Shown: positions 13,201-24,987, counted from the stretch's first letter. The stretch is 64,000 nt of DNA from Paulownia fortunei (GCA_019321725.1 CM033106.1:28012118-28076117); one strand, 5' to 3'. The notes: generated from the letters alone by a model not told the origin. A program made the numbers and translations.

Positions 13201-16200
13201 TGACTATTAGTCTCTGGCTTTGCCAAGGAAATTGCGGCCAATTTCTCTATTAAAGGATCTTGAATTTGTGTAACTCTGACAGAGCATGAATAGAATGATA
13301 TTAGCTATCGTATGCCATACAAAACATAATGAAACTATATCTGCACTTTTCTCTTTCATAGATGTTTTCATCCCATAGAATCAAGACAAGGGTTGAATCA
13401 ACTTGACAAAGTCAAGCACTCAAAAGTTTTAGGAATCATTTTTAATTGTTTTCGTTTAAACATTTGGGGGAAATGCATTTTGGGAGTTTGTAGCTGAAAA
13501 TGGGTGGAGTACAAAAATTTGTTTGGATCACTTTTTAAAAATGACTGATGTGGTGTTTTCAAAGAAAAATGCATTTTGTTTCATTTCTAAATAACATTCT
13601 ACTATAAATGTATAAATGTCTTTTCAAGCAAGATTTGCCTAGTCACTGATATTACATCAAAGTGTTGTATTACTATATTTTGTTACTATAATAAGATATT
13701 GACTGAGAGATAGTAATAATTGGAATATTTAAAGAATTATCTAAATGTATGTAGTCAAAATATTTTGAGAGTAGGTGTATAAACTTAAGAGGGAATATAA
13801 ATGTCACTCCCCCAAAAGGACTTACCAAACACATTTTCATTCTTGGAGGGGCAAATACTTGGCAAAGTATATGAGAAAAGATAAGGAAATGAAACCATAA
13901 AGCAATGCTCATAATTCAGATTGATGCACAAAAGAATATTTGTCCAAGTTTCACCTGGAAACACATACAGATTGAAAAATAGAGTATAACTCCATAAATA
14001 CCATTAATGTTTACCACACAAAACCCAGCAGTGTCCCCACCAAATTTCAATTAGACAAGAGTTTGGTTTTCCAACTGTATTGGTTCATGCTCAAGGAAAT
14101 TTAGCTCAGCCACACATTTTCAGCACAAAAAGATGGTAGCCCATAAGATACGACAAAATCAGTAAAAGGTTATCTCCACATAGCACAAGACAGCTGCAGT
14201 CCTGTTCAAAATGCGCATGGAAGACCTCAAATACAGTCCATTGCACAACAGCTATTTTAAGTTATATCAACTGAGGGTGGGAAGGTTTGCAAACTTTTGA
14301 ACAGTAGTTTGCCCTTATCGAATAACTGCACTGTTTGCATCAGCAAAGCTACAAGCTAATGCCCTCCTATTGCCTTTTGCAGAAGAATGAACTGTTATCC
14401 TAAACACGAGCAATATTTTGAAGCTTCAGTCGGAACTCCGAATTCACATAATTCCATTGAAGGATAGTTCGTTTCTTTGATCAGAAAATAGGACTTGAAC
14501 ACATAAGTTGAAGAGTCCGAACATACCTACAGATGATGCAGGAATATCTAGTCTCAGACCACCATACAAACATGAAGACATCTGCGAAAGGTAAGATTCC
14601 AGCAGTATATTTAGGAAGTCATTTAGATGTCTTATGAAATCTTAAGAGAATGCTTAGCTATTTGATTCTTCGTAACACAGGCCAAATAGGTATGGGGAGA
14701 AGTTCAGTGCAATATATTTTACATGTGCATACCTCCAAAAAGTAATAGACAATCAATATGGACATGTGCCGCACAGGCACTTAACAAGGGGCAATACCCA
14801 TGACTTGAATTCTTGGGGGATAATGCTTCTGTGGAACTGTTTCAAATCTCTAGTAACTTAAAAGAAGAATTTCCAACTATTCAACAAGACTATCTAAGTC
14901 AGAAAGTGAGAACAGAGAGTGAGAACAGAAAGTGAGAAATAATTTCTATGACAAGGACTTTGCCACCATGCTCTACCAAAAGTGAGACATGAGAGGAAAG
15001 AAAAGATGATAGCAATCTTTTGATCATAAATAAGACAGAGATCTCACATGAAGTTATAATGATAAAGAAAACAAGAGAATGGCGACTCTTCATTCATCCA
15101 TTCAGGCCCCATTAACAAAAACATAGATTTTGATATATGAACTCTTTTAGAACAAAATGTTAGAATTTTGTGGTAAACTTCCTGCTCCTCACTCCACTCC
15201 AGTGCACAGGGATTGTAAAGATAAAGAGACCACTACATGGAGACACAACTTGTGTGTGTTTCTTAGACACAACTTGGATTTAGACATAAAATGATGCTAG
15301 GCACTTTATATTCCTTTAGAGCGAGAATAATTTGCATAAATAACACACACAAAAAAAGGATAGAAATAGAAGTGTTGACCACAAATCATGCTCTTATTGC
15401 TATAGTCGTAGATATAGGGATTTCGAGAATACGCCTTAACGACCAATGGCTAACGATGGCTCTGTGGGAGGTTTTGCTAGAATAGGCAAAAGATCACTGT
15501 TTTAGTAAATGATGCAGAAAATGACAGTGATATTGATCCACAAGAAGCACAGCAAACTCTTGAAATAGCAGAAGCTAATTTGAGAAAAGCTGAACGAAAG
15601 AGACAAATAATTGAGGCAAATCTAGCTCTCCGACGAGCTAGGACAAGAGTAGAGGTTGTCAATGCGATTTCATAACTAAATGGTGCGTTCGAATAATCAA
15701 AAGAAGTTCTATTTCTAAACCCTATTTTGATTGGATTATGTCGAGCGAATCCAATCAAGCAGAAACCAATTTTGATACAACGCAATTCAGAAATGAAACA
15801 TAAATAAATAAAAATTCAAAATCAATAAACATAGAAGAGGGTGGGGCAAAAAACTTATAAGATACTGGAGTCAATGGTATCTAATAAGTTTTACCTATTG
15901 TTGGATTTGAAGCAATGACTCGTCGTATGAAGCAATACTCTAACCACTGAGTTAAGTAGGTTATTTATCATCCCAAATGGAAGCCTCCCATCGATGGATT
16001 ATAAATATAATATTTCTTATAAGCAATACCACTCAAAAATTTAGGATGTTAGATCATATAAGATTCATCTTAGCAACAAATTATATGCATGATAAAATAT
16101 GCATCACAAGCACTAAGAGTTGTAGCTCAGTTGATAGAGCACCCTGTTTACACGCGCGCCAATATTTTTCATGGGAGTCCATTATACAATCCAAAAGTAG

Positions 16201-19200
16201 TTCTTATTCAGAAATCGATGTCTTACTCCATAACTTTGAGGGAAAAATAGCCTGACAAATGGTTCGGTCCGATTTGGGTGCCCATTTAGGTACCAAAAAG
16301 ACTATCATTGATTTGAGATATTGATAAGGTTAATACTAGTACATTCAGTGCTATACATAATGAGTATAAGGTCCAAAAAAAATCTCTTTTCATCCTATGA
16401 ACTTTAAAGTGTGTGAAGTTTCATATTTGATTTTTTAAGCCAAATGATAGAGACTTCATTTAACTTAAAACAATCTAGGCCAAAGGCAGACCTACGTCAA
16501 GATAACCGTGCCTTTGAAACACTTTGGTAGTGCTCCTGGATCAGAATCCTACGAATCAGAGCACATGGAGCCATCTCCTTATCTTAATTTTCTGTCAAGA
16601 AAAAATATGGCAGATTGGCTGATATTTCTATCAATTAATGAAAGAGCCCAATGCAAAAGAAATGCATGTTGATTTTGGGTCTTTGAGACAGTTCAAATCA
16701 TTTTGATAATAATAAGTTTGATCTATTTTACCAAGAAGGTCCATGGTTCAAGTCTGTATAGCCCCAAATCCCTATAAAATTAATAAAATGAAAATTTGAA
16801 ATACAAAATTGTATAATTTTCATTTCTTTGTTCTTGTTTGTTGCTTGTAAAACCAGTTGATTCATCGAAACCCAAGTTTTCCTAAAAACTCACACACACG
16901 CATCATTTAAAGCAGAACATAAATCTGAAAAAAAAAAAAAAGGGTATTTCAAATGACATGAACTAACTCCACCATTTTTCAGCATGGACCAAGAAGATTA
17001 GAAGCAGAACTTACTGAATGCAGTCATTTTCTAGGAAGATCTAGCCCTTACACATCATGAAAGCTTGAGTTGTTCTACTTTGACGTTTGATGAAACAGGT
17101 CTATATTTGACAACTCCATGTAAAGAAATTGAACTATATCACAACCACCAAAGGTTTAGGATCAGTGTATAGTTTTAGTCCTCATACACATCTAGATTAA
17201 GGTTTTGACATCAAAAAACAAACAAATGGAGGCAAAGGTCAACTGAAAGCAAAGATAACAATATAGCACATGAGTTTGAGCTTTATGCCATCTGGTACTT
17301 GTATAGCTTTAAAAGTTCATTGTTGAAGGTCATATGATACACATGCATAAGGAAAAAGTGGTGAAGCTATTATGTGTCATGTTAGCCCTAAATCTATCAA
17401 ATGAGTAATGGTCTGATGAACGAAGGATTCAATAAAAAAGGGAATTCCATTCCTAGTCGAATTGAAAAGGAACTTAGTTTATTTGGATTGGTGCTCAATT
17501 AGACACGCTTCCCCCTACCCCTGACTGGTTGGAAACAACAAGCTATTGTAAAAGGTCTCATAATACCAAGATAACATTGCTCACCGACACAAATAACAGA
17601 GAACATAAAGAAATACAAAGGAAAAAAAAAAGGCTACGCTAGCATGGTTCAGCAAATTGTTTATAATCCACGGGCAATGGATTAGAAATCCACTATTACA
17701 GAAGAAGAGTACAAGAGGAGAAGACAACTCCCAATGCCTTAATCGCACAAATTTGCACTTCCAAAACATAAAGGGCCTACACTTTTCCCCTCAAATCTAT
17801 AGGGTAGTCCACAATGAGATTCAAGACAATTTAATCAAGATCATGATATATCACATGAAAAAAAGAAGATGCAACAAAAAATTTAGCCAAAAAAATTTCC
17901 AACTTCAAATTTGACTTGGAAGTAGCATTTCAGAAACGGACATGTTAACATCCATCATAGTCATAAATCACATATTAGTTTTTCCCTGAGGTACTTAACT
18001 TGCTATAGAAACAGGAATCTTGAGTCATATAATTTGCCTTTATAAAAGCATCAATCTATAACTTGTATCATTCAATTTTGAAATAAATGACCCATCTCCA
18101 TTTTTTTGGGTAAGGTGAGAGTTTATTATATACCCAAGTAATAAGATACAACAAGAAAAACAATCAACTAGTAGTCGATCCCGATATTCTACAACTCTAA
18201 AAACACCTCATATCGGATCAACCCACAAAACAAAGGTTTCAAACTACCACAAATAACAAACCTCCCTATCATTTGCATAAAACCACTATTCAAAAAAACC
18301 ATAAGTCAATTTCTATTCTCAACTTTACATTAATTAAATTTACATGTCAACCATCCCAATATTAGTCCCACTTAACTTAATGGCAAATAGTCGTAGATAT
18401 TATACTTACAGAGGCAACTTCCATGGAAAAAAGATCATAAAAATTCAACCAATGAGGAGGTATAAAAAATGAAGGAGCTCATGAGCAGGCTGTTTGTTTA
18501 TTTACACGTTTATTTCTTTCATTCGACATAAATTTGGATTTATCCCAAAACCAAGAATAGCTATTAGAAAGTTCAAAGAATCCATAATACTCTTCAAAAT
18601 GCTTCATGTTTGAGGCTAAGAATGAACATGCAGTTGAAAATATGTGAAGTGTAAGGAACAGGATCAAACTCATGGCGTAGTCAACATTGTTCGAAACAAA
18701 CCAGCTAAAATGCCGAAACCCATTCACAAAAAGGAGCAACTCAAGCAACTAATAATTTTCCTGCAATCAGTGTGGAGATAGGCATTACAAACTCCACCAT
18801 AAAAATATATGATGTCATCTTCTTATCTAATCCACGGTGTGACTGCTCCATAGGTCCAGGAACACCTATGCAGATAGCACCTCAAAGGTCACCCCAAGAA
18901 GGTCAAATGTATGTTGACAATAGGAGTGACCCGTGACCTTATAATAGTAGCATGTCTTACAATATCTTCTCATAGTCGATGTGGAACACGATATTACAAG
19001 TTATGATTAAACATAGAAGAGCCCCAAAAAGAGAGTCACATCAATTTATTCAAAATTGAAACGGAGCTTGAATATCAAAGGAAGTATACCAGTATATTAA
19101 TTCTTCCAGTTTATGTCAACACACACAAAGCACTGAATTTGCAAGAGATATCACATTTTGATATTGGGTTTACATTAATAGCTGAGAAACGAATTGAGAA

Positions 19201-22200
19201 TTAAGCAAGAAAGTCTACTCCTATATATTCGAAGATCATCTATGTACTTTGTCTAAAATTAGTTCTTATTCTCTACGAAATTCAATGATGAAATTTAGAG
19301 AGCAACGTGAGAAATTGATACCCATATAAGATGACAAGGATACAATGTTCATAAAATTAAAAATTAACAAATAAGATGACAAGTTAAGGAATCAACAAAG
19401 TGAAGTGAATAGGATTTAGTCCCTGTTCAAGATTTACAAACAGTATGTAGTATGTAGGCCTTCAACATTTATAAATAGCAGGTGGTCCCTATGCCCTACC
19501 AAATTCATTAATGAAAGCTTAGGAATCAGCAAAGTGAAGTGAGAACTTAATATCCATAATAAGCTAAGTTTTCACTATGGACACAAAGTTCTAGCATATA
19601 ACATTATAACTATAAGATAACCGATATTCAAGGAGGAACCTGATGTCACTTTGCTTGTGAATTACAGTCGAATAAACTAAGTTTTCAGTATTGATACAAT
19701 ATTCTACCATATAACATCATGACTATAAGAGAACTGATGTTAGAGGAGGAACCTCATGTCACTTTGTGAATTACAGTTGAATAAACTAAGTTTTCAGTAT
19801 TGACACAATATTCTACCATATGACATCATAACTATAAGAGAACCGATGTTAGGAGGAACCTGATGTCACTTTGTTTGTGAATTACAGTTGAACAAACTAA
19901 GTTTTCAATATTGACACAATATTCTACCATATGACATCATAACTATACGAGAATGAATATTAGAGGAGGAATCTGATGTCACTTTACTTGTGAATTACAG
20001 TTGCGACTTAGTACTTAGGACTAGCAATTTTTCATAAAGTTGGTTCTGCCTTCAAAGGGTCAAACACTTATGTCCTGTCACGCCCCATTTCATGATGGGT
20101 CAACACAATAATGGCATCCAAACCTAAGAATCAGACTATATCCAAGAATTGTTTGGCTAACATATTGAATGACCGAAAACCTCAGTGAATCTATCATTAT
20201 CTAAAAGCCCGTACATCACCGAGTGCTAGTGATTCCCAGTCAGATTTCTCCTAATAACACTGCTCTTACAAAGTGAAACTTGTTGTGCTAAATTGATCCA
20301 ACACCAGATACTCACTGCCAATTTGTTGTGCATGTTTAGCCACTAAGTTGATGCAATTAATGACCAACAATTTGAAACTCCTCTAGTCTGAATACATAGT
20401 CCAAGGTACATATGGACCTTAATTGCTTGGAAACTGCACTCTACACTCTACTAGACCAAACTAAAGCCAATAAATGAAAGAATCAATTCAGAATTCTATA
20501 AGCAAGTCAACTTATGTTGATGAAACTACATCTCATGTCTATGCTAGGTCATCATCTCCACACAAACAATCTATCTAAGTTCAGTTCCTGATTTTGAGAG
20601 TCCCATTAGGAATTCTATTAGTCTACTCCGGATAAGAGACTGCAGAGCTCTAAACGAGAAGTTTAATTAGATCAATCATGAAAGTTATCAAGGGTATAGA
20701 ACATAATTCAAAGAAATAGCTATCTTGAAATAGAAACTTTCTATTTCCAAAATTCGGAATTCTCTTTGATATTTAGCTATCATCGCAATATGTAGCTTCA
20801 ACAAATGAGGCTTAAACAGCAATTAACCTTTGACAGATAAAGGCAAGGTGAGGGACACGAAACTGATTGTTATATACGCCCCGTGGTAGGAACTAGAAAT
20901 TTGAAATTTAACAAGGAGAAGGTACTTGAAAGAATAGAATCCTCACCTGAGTGTTAGAGTGAAAGCAGATTGAAGCACTCCATCATAATGCAAATATCGT
21001 ATAATTGCTGGATCAAAAGTAGCCAAGTTGCTGTATGGTTGAATACAAATATCCACTACAAGCATTCTGCAACTCATAATAGATGATCGTTTACCAGGGA
21101 TTATGAGTATTTCTCATTTACATTGACTGACATGAGGGCACCAAATTTGCCTGCTGAAAATACTACTGGTTTTCCCTTCTCCTACAGTTGATGCCTGTGC
21201 ATTGCCATCCATCTTCAAAAATTCTTCATCATTCAGGTTTCACATGAGGAAAAACTACCAAGATCCACCTAAAAGGGCAATTCCTTATCAGTGATGATTA
21301 AGGCAATAAGAGGGCATGATATTAAGATGAACCTTTTTTGCCTAAAATGGACATGGGTAGCATAGATCATCAGAAGTCCCAAACATAGTGAAGAGCTTTA
21401 TTTCATGAAAGACCATTAAAAAGATTCAGGGCAGCTCATAATGAAATCAGTATCATTGCTAACCTTTCCAAGTCCGCAATAAGTGCATTCCAGATACCTG
21501 AATCCACTAAAACTTGAACAGTCAAAGTTCAGAGAAATTCAAACACAAACAGTAATGACATCATTCAGGAAATTTAAACACAAAAAATAATGATATCATT
21601 CGGATCTTCTATATAACATCCTTTCCTATCTTGTATCTTATCAACTTTATGATAGAGGTTAAGAATGCACAAATTCCAAAGGTCCACTTCTTACAATGAA
21701 TTTGAACATTCAGAAAGGAGGTTTAATCTCCCCATGTATTAGAAACTCTACTACTATAAGCTTTGTACAAATCCCCTGAAGAGTAACTCACAATATTCTG
21801 TTTTACTCGGTTCTGCAGGGTTCATATTGGATATGTCAGTGTTACCTCTTCCGGATGTTCATTCCTTCCATCAGTTGAGTTTTACCATCCACAAATTTGG
21901 TTCTCCATGAGGTTTTTCAACCAATTATTCCTGCTAGACATCCAGATATTCCTTCCTTCCATCAGTTGAGTTACCATCCACAAATTTGGTTCTCAATGAG
22001 GTTTCTCAACCAATTATTCCTGCTAGACATCCAGATCATCATTCATTACCTGAATTCGCTATTATGATTCCACAAATGAAACTGAAAGGTTTCTTTCTTC
22101 AGATTTCAATTTAGCTTAAATGAAAGGAAAAGGAAAACCAAAGCATATGGTGCAATTCACTAATCTTGTAAAGATGTCTACCTCTACAATCAAATTTTAA

Positions 22201-24772
22201 TACCCTCTCACTATATTTTACACTTTAAAAAATGGAAAGATTTTGAGCATTCATTCCTAGCTCATCATAAATGGTGGGATGCTTTTTTAAAAGTTTCACT
22301 AACCTAAACTTGGCAGGTCCAAGAGCTCCTTATATGAATCGAGTAACAAGGTCATAGCTTCCAATTTCTACAAGAAAAAGGGCAATATACCATCTACAAA
22401 AGCACTAATTAACTCGATAGGTTTTAAAATTTACCCCATTGCAATAGCTTTACGAGAATAATAACACCTAATCTGAAGAAAGTTTGCATACATGATCTCT
22501 CAAGATTTCTACAACCAACATAACATTCATGAAAATGAGGTTGAAATTTATGTCCTTTTTACATTATAGACGTAGAATATCCACAAATATGACCAGCCAT
22601 AGACATTTAGTATGTTAATCATGCATTTCTTATTTCTTGCTAGTTTTGGCAAAGGGAAGCAGCAAGCTTGAGGCAACAGCTACAATACTTGCAAGAATGC
22701 CACAGGTAAGTTCACTTGACATTATATATTGCAATTGGACTAAAAGTTCCTCTACATTGAATTCAGTGACGCCAAGGATGAGTAAGTAAAAGCATATAAA
22801 ATAATGGAAAACCATAAGCTACCTCATCAATGGTGGTTACAATAACCTGCAGATTGCTGGAAAAATGCAATTCACCCAGTTGTGATTTTGAACACCCCAG
22901 TGATTAGTCCCCTTCAGTTAACTTGGTCCAACTGGTATAAATTCTTTCTTGTCAAATACTAGCACATCCTCGGTATTAAAAGATAGCACCATGTAATTCT
23001 AAACAAAAAAATGGTCACTCAGAACAAGAAAAACTAACACCTTCAGGCCAAAATCACAAAAAAGGATGAATCAATGGGATTCTGTTTGAAAATCAAGAGG
23101 TAATAACCCAATTCAACCACAAGGTGGAATTGTGGGTGTTCTTTAGATGATGCTGGCCCTATACACCCCTTCCATAATGTAGTTCAGAGAAGAAAGAGGA
23201 CCTTGAGTCAGGGTAATAAATAAAAGAAGCTAGCATAAAAAATAAGGTCTTAAAATAGAGTGGCATGTCATGCTGAAAGAAAATTTACTGTCAATGTTAA
23301 CTGACAGTTTTCCTAAAGGGAGTGATTCATTGGCATCTCATTCCAGAAAAATCATATATCTGAGGAAAAAAGTGAGATAAAGTAGTCTTAGAGAAGGAAG
23401 AATGAATTTGAGAATGAGTTTGAGTGAGGGATAAAAGTATAATGATTACAGTTGATGTGACATGTCATTTTCTTAAAGGTATTTGAATTTTGATTTACTT
23501 TTTTAGAATAGCATGTCGATGAAATGTAAAAGTGCAATGATTACAAATGATGTGACACATCGTTTTTGTCAAAAGGTGTTTGGATGTGGATATATTTTTG
23601 TATCATTGAAAATTGTGTTTTGGAGGATTTTGGTAGAAACCCAGAACCAACACATTTTGTGGGAAAAACATGTCCTGATATGAATTTCTGGAAATTTACC
23701 TCACAGGCAATCACAACCTTAGCTTCTAGTTTCAAAGAATATTTCACTATTGTCTAGCTAAAGGAAACTGGAACCTGGAAAACTCACTAAAACAATGGAA
23801 GATGGATGGGCAGAACAACATTTAGCCAACAGGATTTAAGATAGACACATAAGTCATACAAAAAGTGGCAATATCTCTAATCATAAATCTGATAAGCAAA
23901 AACAGGGTGAGAGAAAAGAAAAAAAAAATAAAAAAAAAACTGAGAACGTACCACATGCCCTTTTCTGTTAATTACAGGCAGCTTCTGGGAGAAGAGCTTT
24001 CTGGATTGAGCATCAAAGACCTCCAAAATCTCGAAAATCAACTGGAAATGAGTTTGAAAGGCGTGCGTATGAAAAAGGTAAACACCTTTCCTGTCTAACA
24101 GAATATCGAGTTATCCATATCTACAGCTTTCTAGCATTCAGTACAAAAAGATTCTGAATGTACTTTTTTTCTGACAGGAACAAATTCTGAGTGAAGAAAT
24201 CAAAGAGCTAAACCTGAAGGTCCTCCCCCCGAAAAGTTTCATATTTTCATAGTTGTATAATGTTCATGTTTAGCTGTGGTCATAACTTCATTAATCTTGT
24301 CGCAGGGAAACCTCATTCAGCAAGAAAACATAGAACTACACAAGAAGATAAAACTTGTTCGTGAAGAGAATGCAGAATTACAGAAAAAGGTATTGGCAAA
24401 TTAGATCATAACCAAAATACAAGTATGCTGTAAGAATATAATTAGGCCAGATAGGTGAAATACTTCCCATCTTAACTTCAAAAACCTTTGATGCAGGTTT
24501 ATGGCCCAGGGGGCACTAGTGAAGTGAACAGGGTATCCCATCTTACACATGGCATCAACAATGAATATGATTTACATGCACCCATAAACCTCGAGCTCAG
24601 CCAGCCACTAAATCAGAAAAATAATGCACCAAATGTGATGAAGCTGGGGTAATTCTACTTTAAGACAACCATATCAGATAGATGTATAACTGAAAACGCA
24701 TTTTATTCTTTTTTGTCTTATCAATTGCACCATCATAACATTGATTGTTGCAACAGGCTTCAACTGCATTAG
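5569..24772 (+). CDS. MIKC-type MADS-box transcription factor, AGL17 clade (copy A)
   Basis: This encodes a DNA-binding transcription factor of the type II MADS family, related to AGL17, AGL21, AGL16 and ANR1, which act in the nucleus as dimers on CArG boxes. Eight coding exons can be joined with GT...AG introns: 5569-5750, 10353-10431, 22644-22705, 23978-24077, 24178-24219, 24306-24389, 24497-24648 and 24757-24772. They total 717 nt, or 238 residues. Exon sizes 182/79/62/100/42/84 follow the usual MIKC pattern. The MADS domain is residues 1-60 (starts [12 protein letters not shown], with the [15 protein letters not shown] core), the I region 61-87, the K domain about 88-170 (starts [12 protein letters not shown]), and the C-terminus ends in the clade-typical KLGLQLH. 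Intron 1 is 4.6 kb and intron 2 is 12.2 kb and full of insertions. The exon 5 donor (GTCCTC) is weak. A clade match is confident; the exact orthologue is not. Confidence 0.93.
7154..7190. repeat. AT dinucleotide microsatellite in intron 1 of copy A
   Basis: This is a run of mostly (AT)n with an AAAT interruption. Copy B has no microsatellite at the matching place but has its own CT/AT tract further on (51084-51130). Confidence 0.8.
8985..9750. mobile_element. Foldback or MITE-like element in intron 1 of MADS copy A
   Basis: The segment 8985-9130 and the segment about 9600-9750 are imperfect inverted copies of each other. Read on the minus strand, the first arm shares with the second the order ATTTGCC ... 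GGTCA/GGTCAG ... AACATTGACAAAAT ... GATTTGGA ... TTTCC. The arms are about 140 bases and the whole element about 765 bases. No transposase frame is present, so it would be non-autonomous. Copy B has only the second arm (about 51575-51735), followed by an extra partial repeat. Target-site duplications could not be fixed by eye. Confidence 0.5.
11213..11276. repeat. Perfect 2 x 32-bp tandem repeat
   Basis: A 32-base unit beginning CGAGATTAAGGGG occurs twice, at 11213-11244 and 11245-11276, with no visible mismatch. It lies in a part of intron 2 (about 11160-11440) that has no partner in copy B, and probably reflects a recent slip or duplication. Confidence 0.85.
12726..14581 (-). pseudogene. 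Possible small minus-strand gene nested in MADS intron 2 (remnant, unidentified)
   Basis: Four exon-like pieces lie in order on the minus strand. 14581-14527 opens [17 protein letters not shown] and ends at a good donor (GTATGT). 14392-14322 contains [14 protein letters not shown]. 13275-13064 follows a CTCTGTCAG acceptor, opens [14 protein letters not shown], contains [16 protein letters not shown] and ends at a GTAAGT donor. 12814-12726 contains [16 protein letters not shown] and ends at TAG. The first three are retained in copy B, and three substitutions at the end of the third piece fall on third codon positions of that frame. In copy A the third piece is disrupted by an internal 28-bp duplication and an in-frame stop, and its splice phase does not fit the fourth piece. 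I do not recognise the family. It is probably a decayed gene or a noncoding conserved unit. Confidence 0.3.
15361..15675 (+). pseudogene. atpE: Nuclear copy of plastid ATP synthase epsilon subunit (atpE), 5'-truncated
   Basis: In the plastid, atpE encodes the epsilon subunit of CF1, which regulates ATP synthase. Here the first codons are missing. Recognisable stretches are [13 protein letters not shown], then after frame changes [20 protein letters not shown] and [14 protein letters not shown], ending at the TAA at 15673-15675. A small deletion near 15465-15495 breaks the frame, so no functional protein can come from it. It belongs to the surrounding plastid insert. Confidence 0.9.
15892..15961 (-). 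pseudogene. trnM-CAU: Nuclear remnant of plastid trnM-CAU
   Basis: Read on the minus strand this follows the plastid elongator tRNA-Met: ACCTACTTAACTCAGTGG at the 5' end, CAT at the anticodon, and TTCAAATCCAA in the T arm. About three bases are missing, one in the anticodon loop and two just after it, and the acceptor-stem end has a substitution. It would not fold normally. It is a passenger of the plastid insert. Confidence 0.85.
16116..16766 (+). pseudogene. trnV-UAC: Nuclear remnant of intron-containing plastid trnV-UAC
   Basis: The 5' exon (about 16116-16152: TGTAGCTCAGTTGATAGAGC, then GTTTAC) and 3' exon (about 16729-16766: AAGAAGGTCCATGGTTCAAG, then TATAGCCCC) flank a ~575-base group II intron that still reads as plastid sequence. 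Both exons carry substitutions against the usual plastid tRNA-Val, including in the stems. A plastid group II intron would not be expected to be removed in the nucleus, so this is a non-functional passenger. Confidence 0.85.
19558..20003. repeat. Minisatellite, four ~110-bp units, intron 2 of copy A
   Basis: Units begin at about 19558, 19671, 19780 and 19891 with AATAA(A/G)CTAAGTTTTCA and run through GAGGAACCTGATGTCACTTTG to GAATTACAGT. Spacing is 109-113 bases and units differ by scattered substitutions and small indels. Copy B has only one unit at the matching place (about 63456-63564), so the array expanded in A or contracted in B after duplication. Confidence 0.85.
21860..22036. repeat. 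91-bp direct tandem duplication upstream of MADS exon 3
   Basis: The stretch from TTCCTTCCATCAGTTGAG to GCTAGACATCCAGAT occurs twice, at about 21862-21947 and 21953-22036, a period of 91 bases with only a few differences. It lies about 0.6 kb before exon 3 in intron 2. The matching part of copy B is outside the window. Confidence 0.85.
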
Positions 24773-24987
24773 AGTCGGTGGCAGCCCTAAAAACATGTTT
24801 ACCAGTTCTGCATCAACTTGCCCACAGTTCAAAAGACAGGATTTGATCTGACTGAACGTTTTAGTAAAATGACAAGATGAATTTGCATACAGCATCACAG
24901 CCGTCAGATTTCCATTTGATGAAATCATATCGAAAAGATTTAGAATTTTATGTGAATGGATTCACTGGGAAACTATGTAAAGTTATT

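Larger units (their letters stand above)
15361..16770 (+). other. Chloroplast DNA insert (NUPT): atpE, trnM-CAU, trnV-UAC segment
   Basis: The order and orientation atpE (plus), trnM-CAU (minus), trnV-UAC (plus, with its group II intron) is exactly the plastid arrangement next to atpB. The atpE-trnM spacer, the trnM-trnV spacer and the trnV intron are readable nearly base for base as plastid sequence, with scattered small deletions. The insert sits in intron 2 of MADS copy A. Copy B lacks it. The left edge is inside atpE, near codon 20 or so. The right edge is just after the trnV 3' exon, possibly extending up to 16960. Confidence 0.9.
1530..20290. repeat. Duplicated block A (first copy of a large direct duplication)
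   Basis: From about 1530 the sequence matches the segment starting near 45343 in the same orientation, and the match continues with many indels to 20290, which pairs with the window end at 64000. Shared landmarks in the same order are the MADS promoter with its CArG box, exon 1 (5569 against 49556), exon 2 (10353 against 52163), a conserved minus-strand exon-like stretch (13064-13275 against 56213-57221), a second conserved stretch (14322-14581 against about 58070-58320), and 18508-20290 against 61706-64000. The offset at exon 1 is 43,987 bases. The intervening DHH and OPT loci are not repeated inside the window. A tandem duplication by unequal exchange is the simplest reading, which is inference. 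Confidence 0.85.

Noticed and set aside
15291..15785. Overlapping open frames on both strands as possible new genes
   Set aside because: They are shadows of the plastid atpE fragment and its flank.
16116..16152. tRNA-like sequence as an active nuclear tRNA gene
   Set aside because: It is the 5' exon of plastid trnV split by a group II intron, with stem mismatches.
19558..20003. Regular repeats as a CRISPR-like array
   Set aside because: The ~110-bp units are adjacent with no unique spacers, in plant intron DNA: an ordinary minisatellite.
24497..24652. Ending the MADS protein at the TAA in 24650-24652
   Set aside because: It would lose the clade-typical LGLQLH ending, which is supplied exactly by a 16-base exon with good splice sites.
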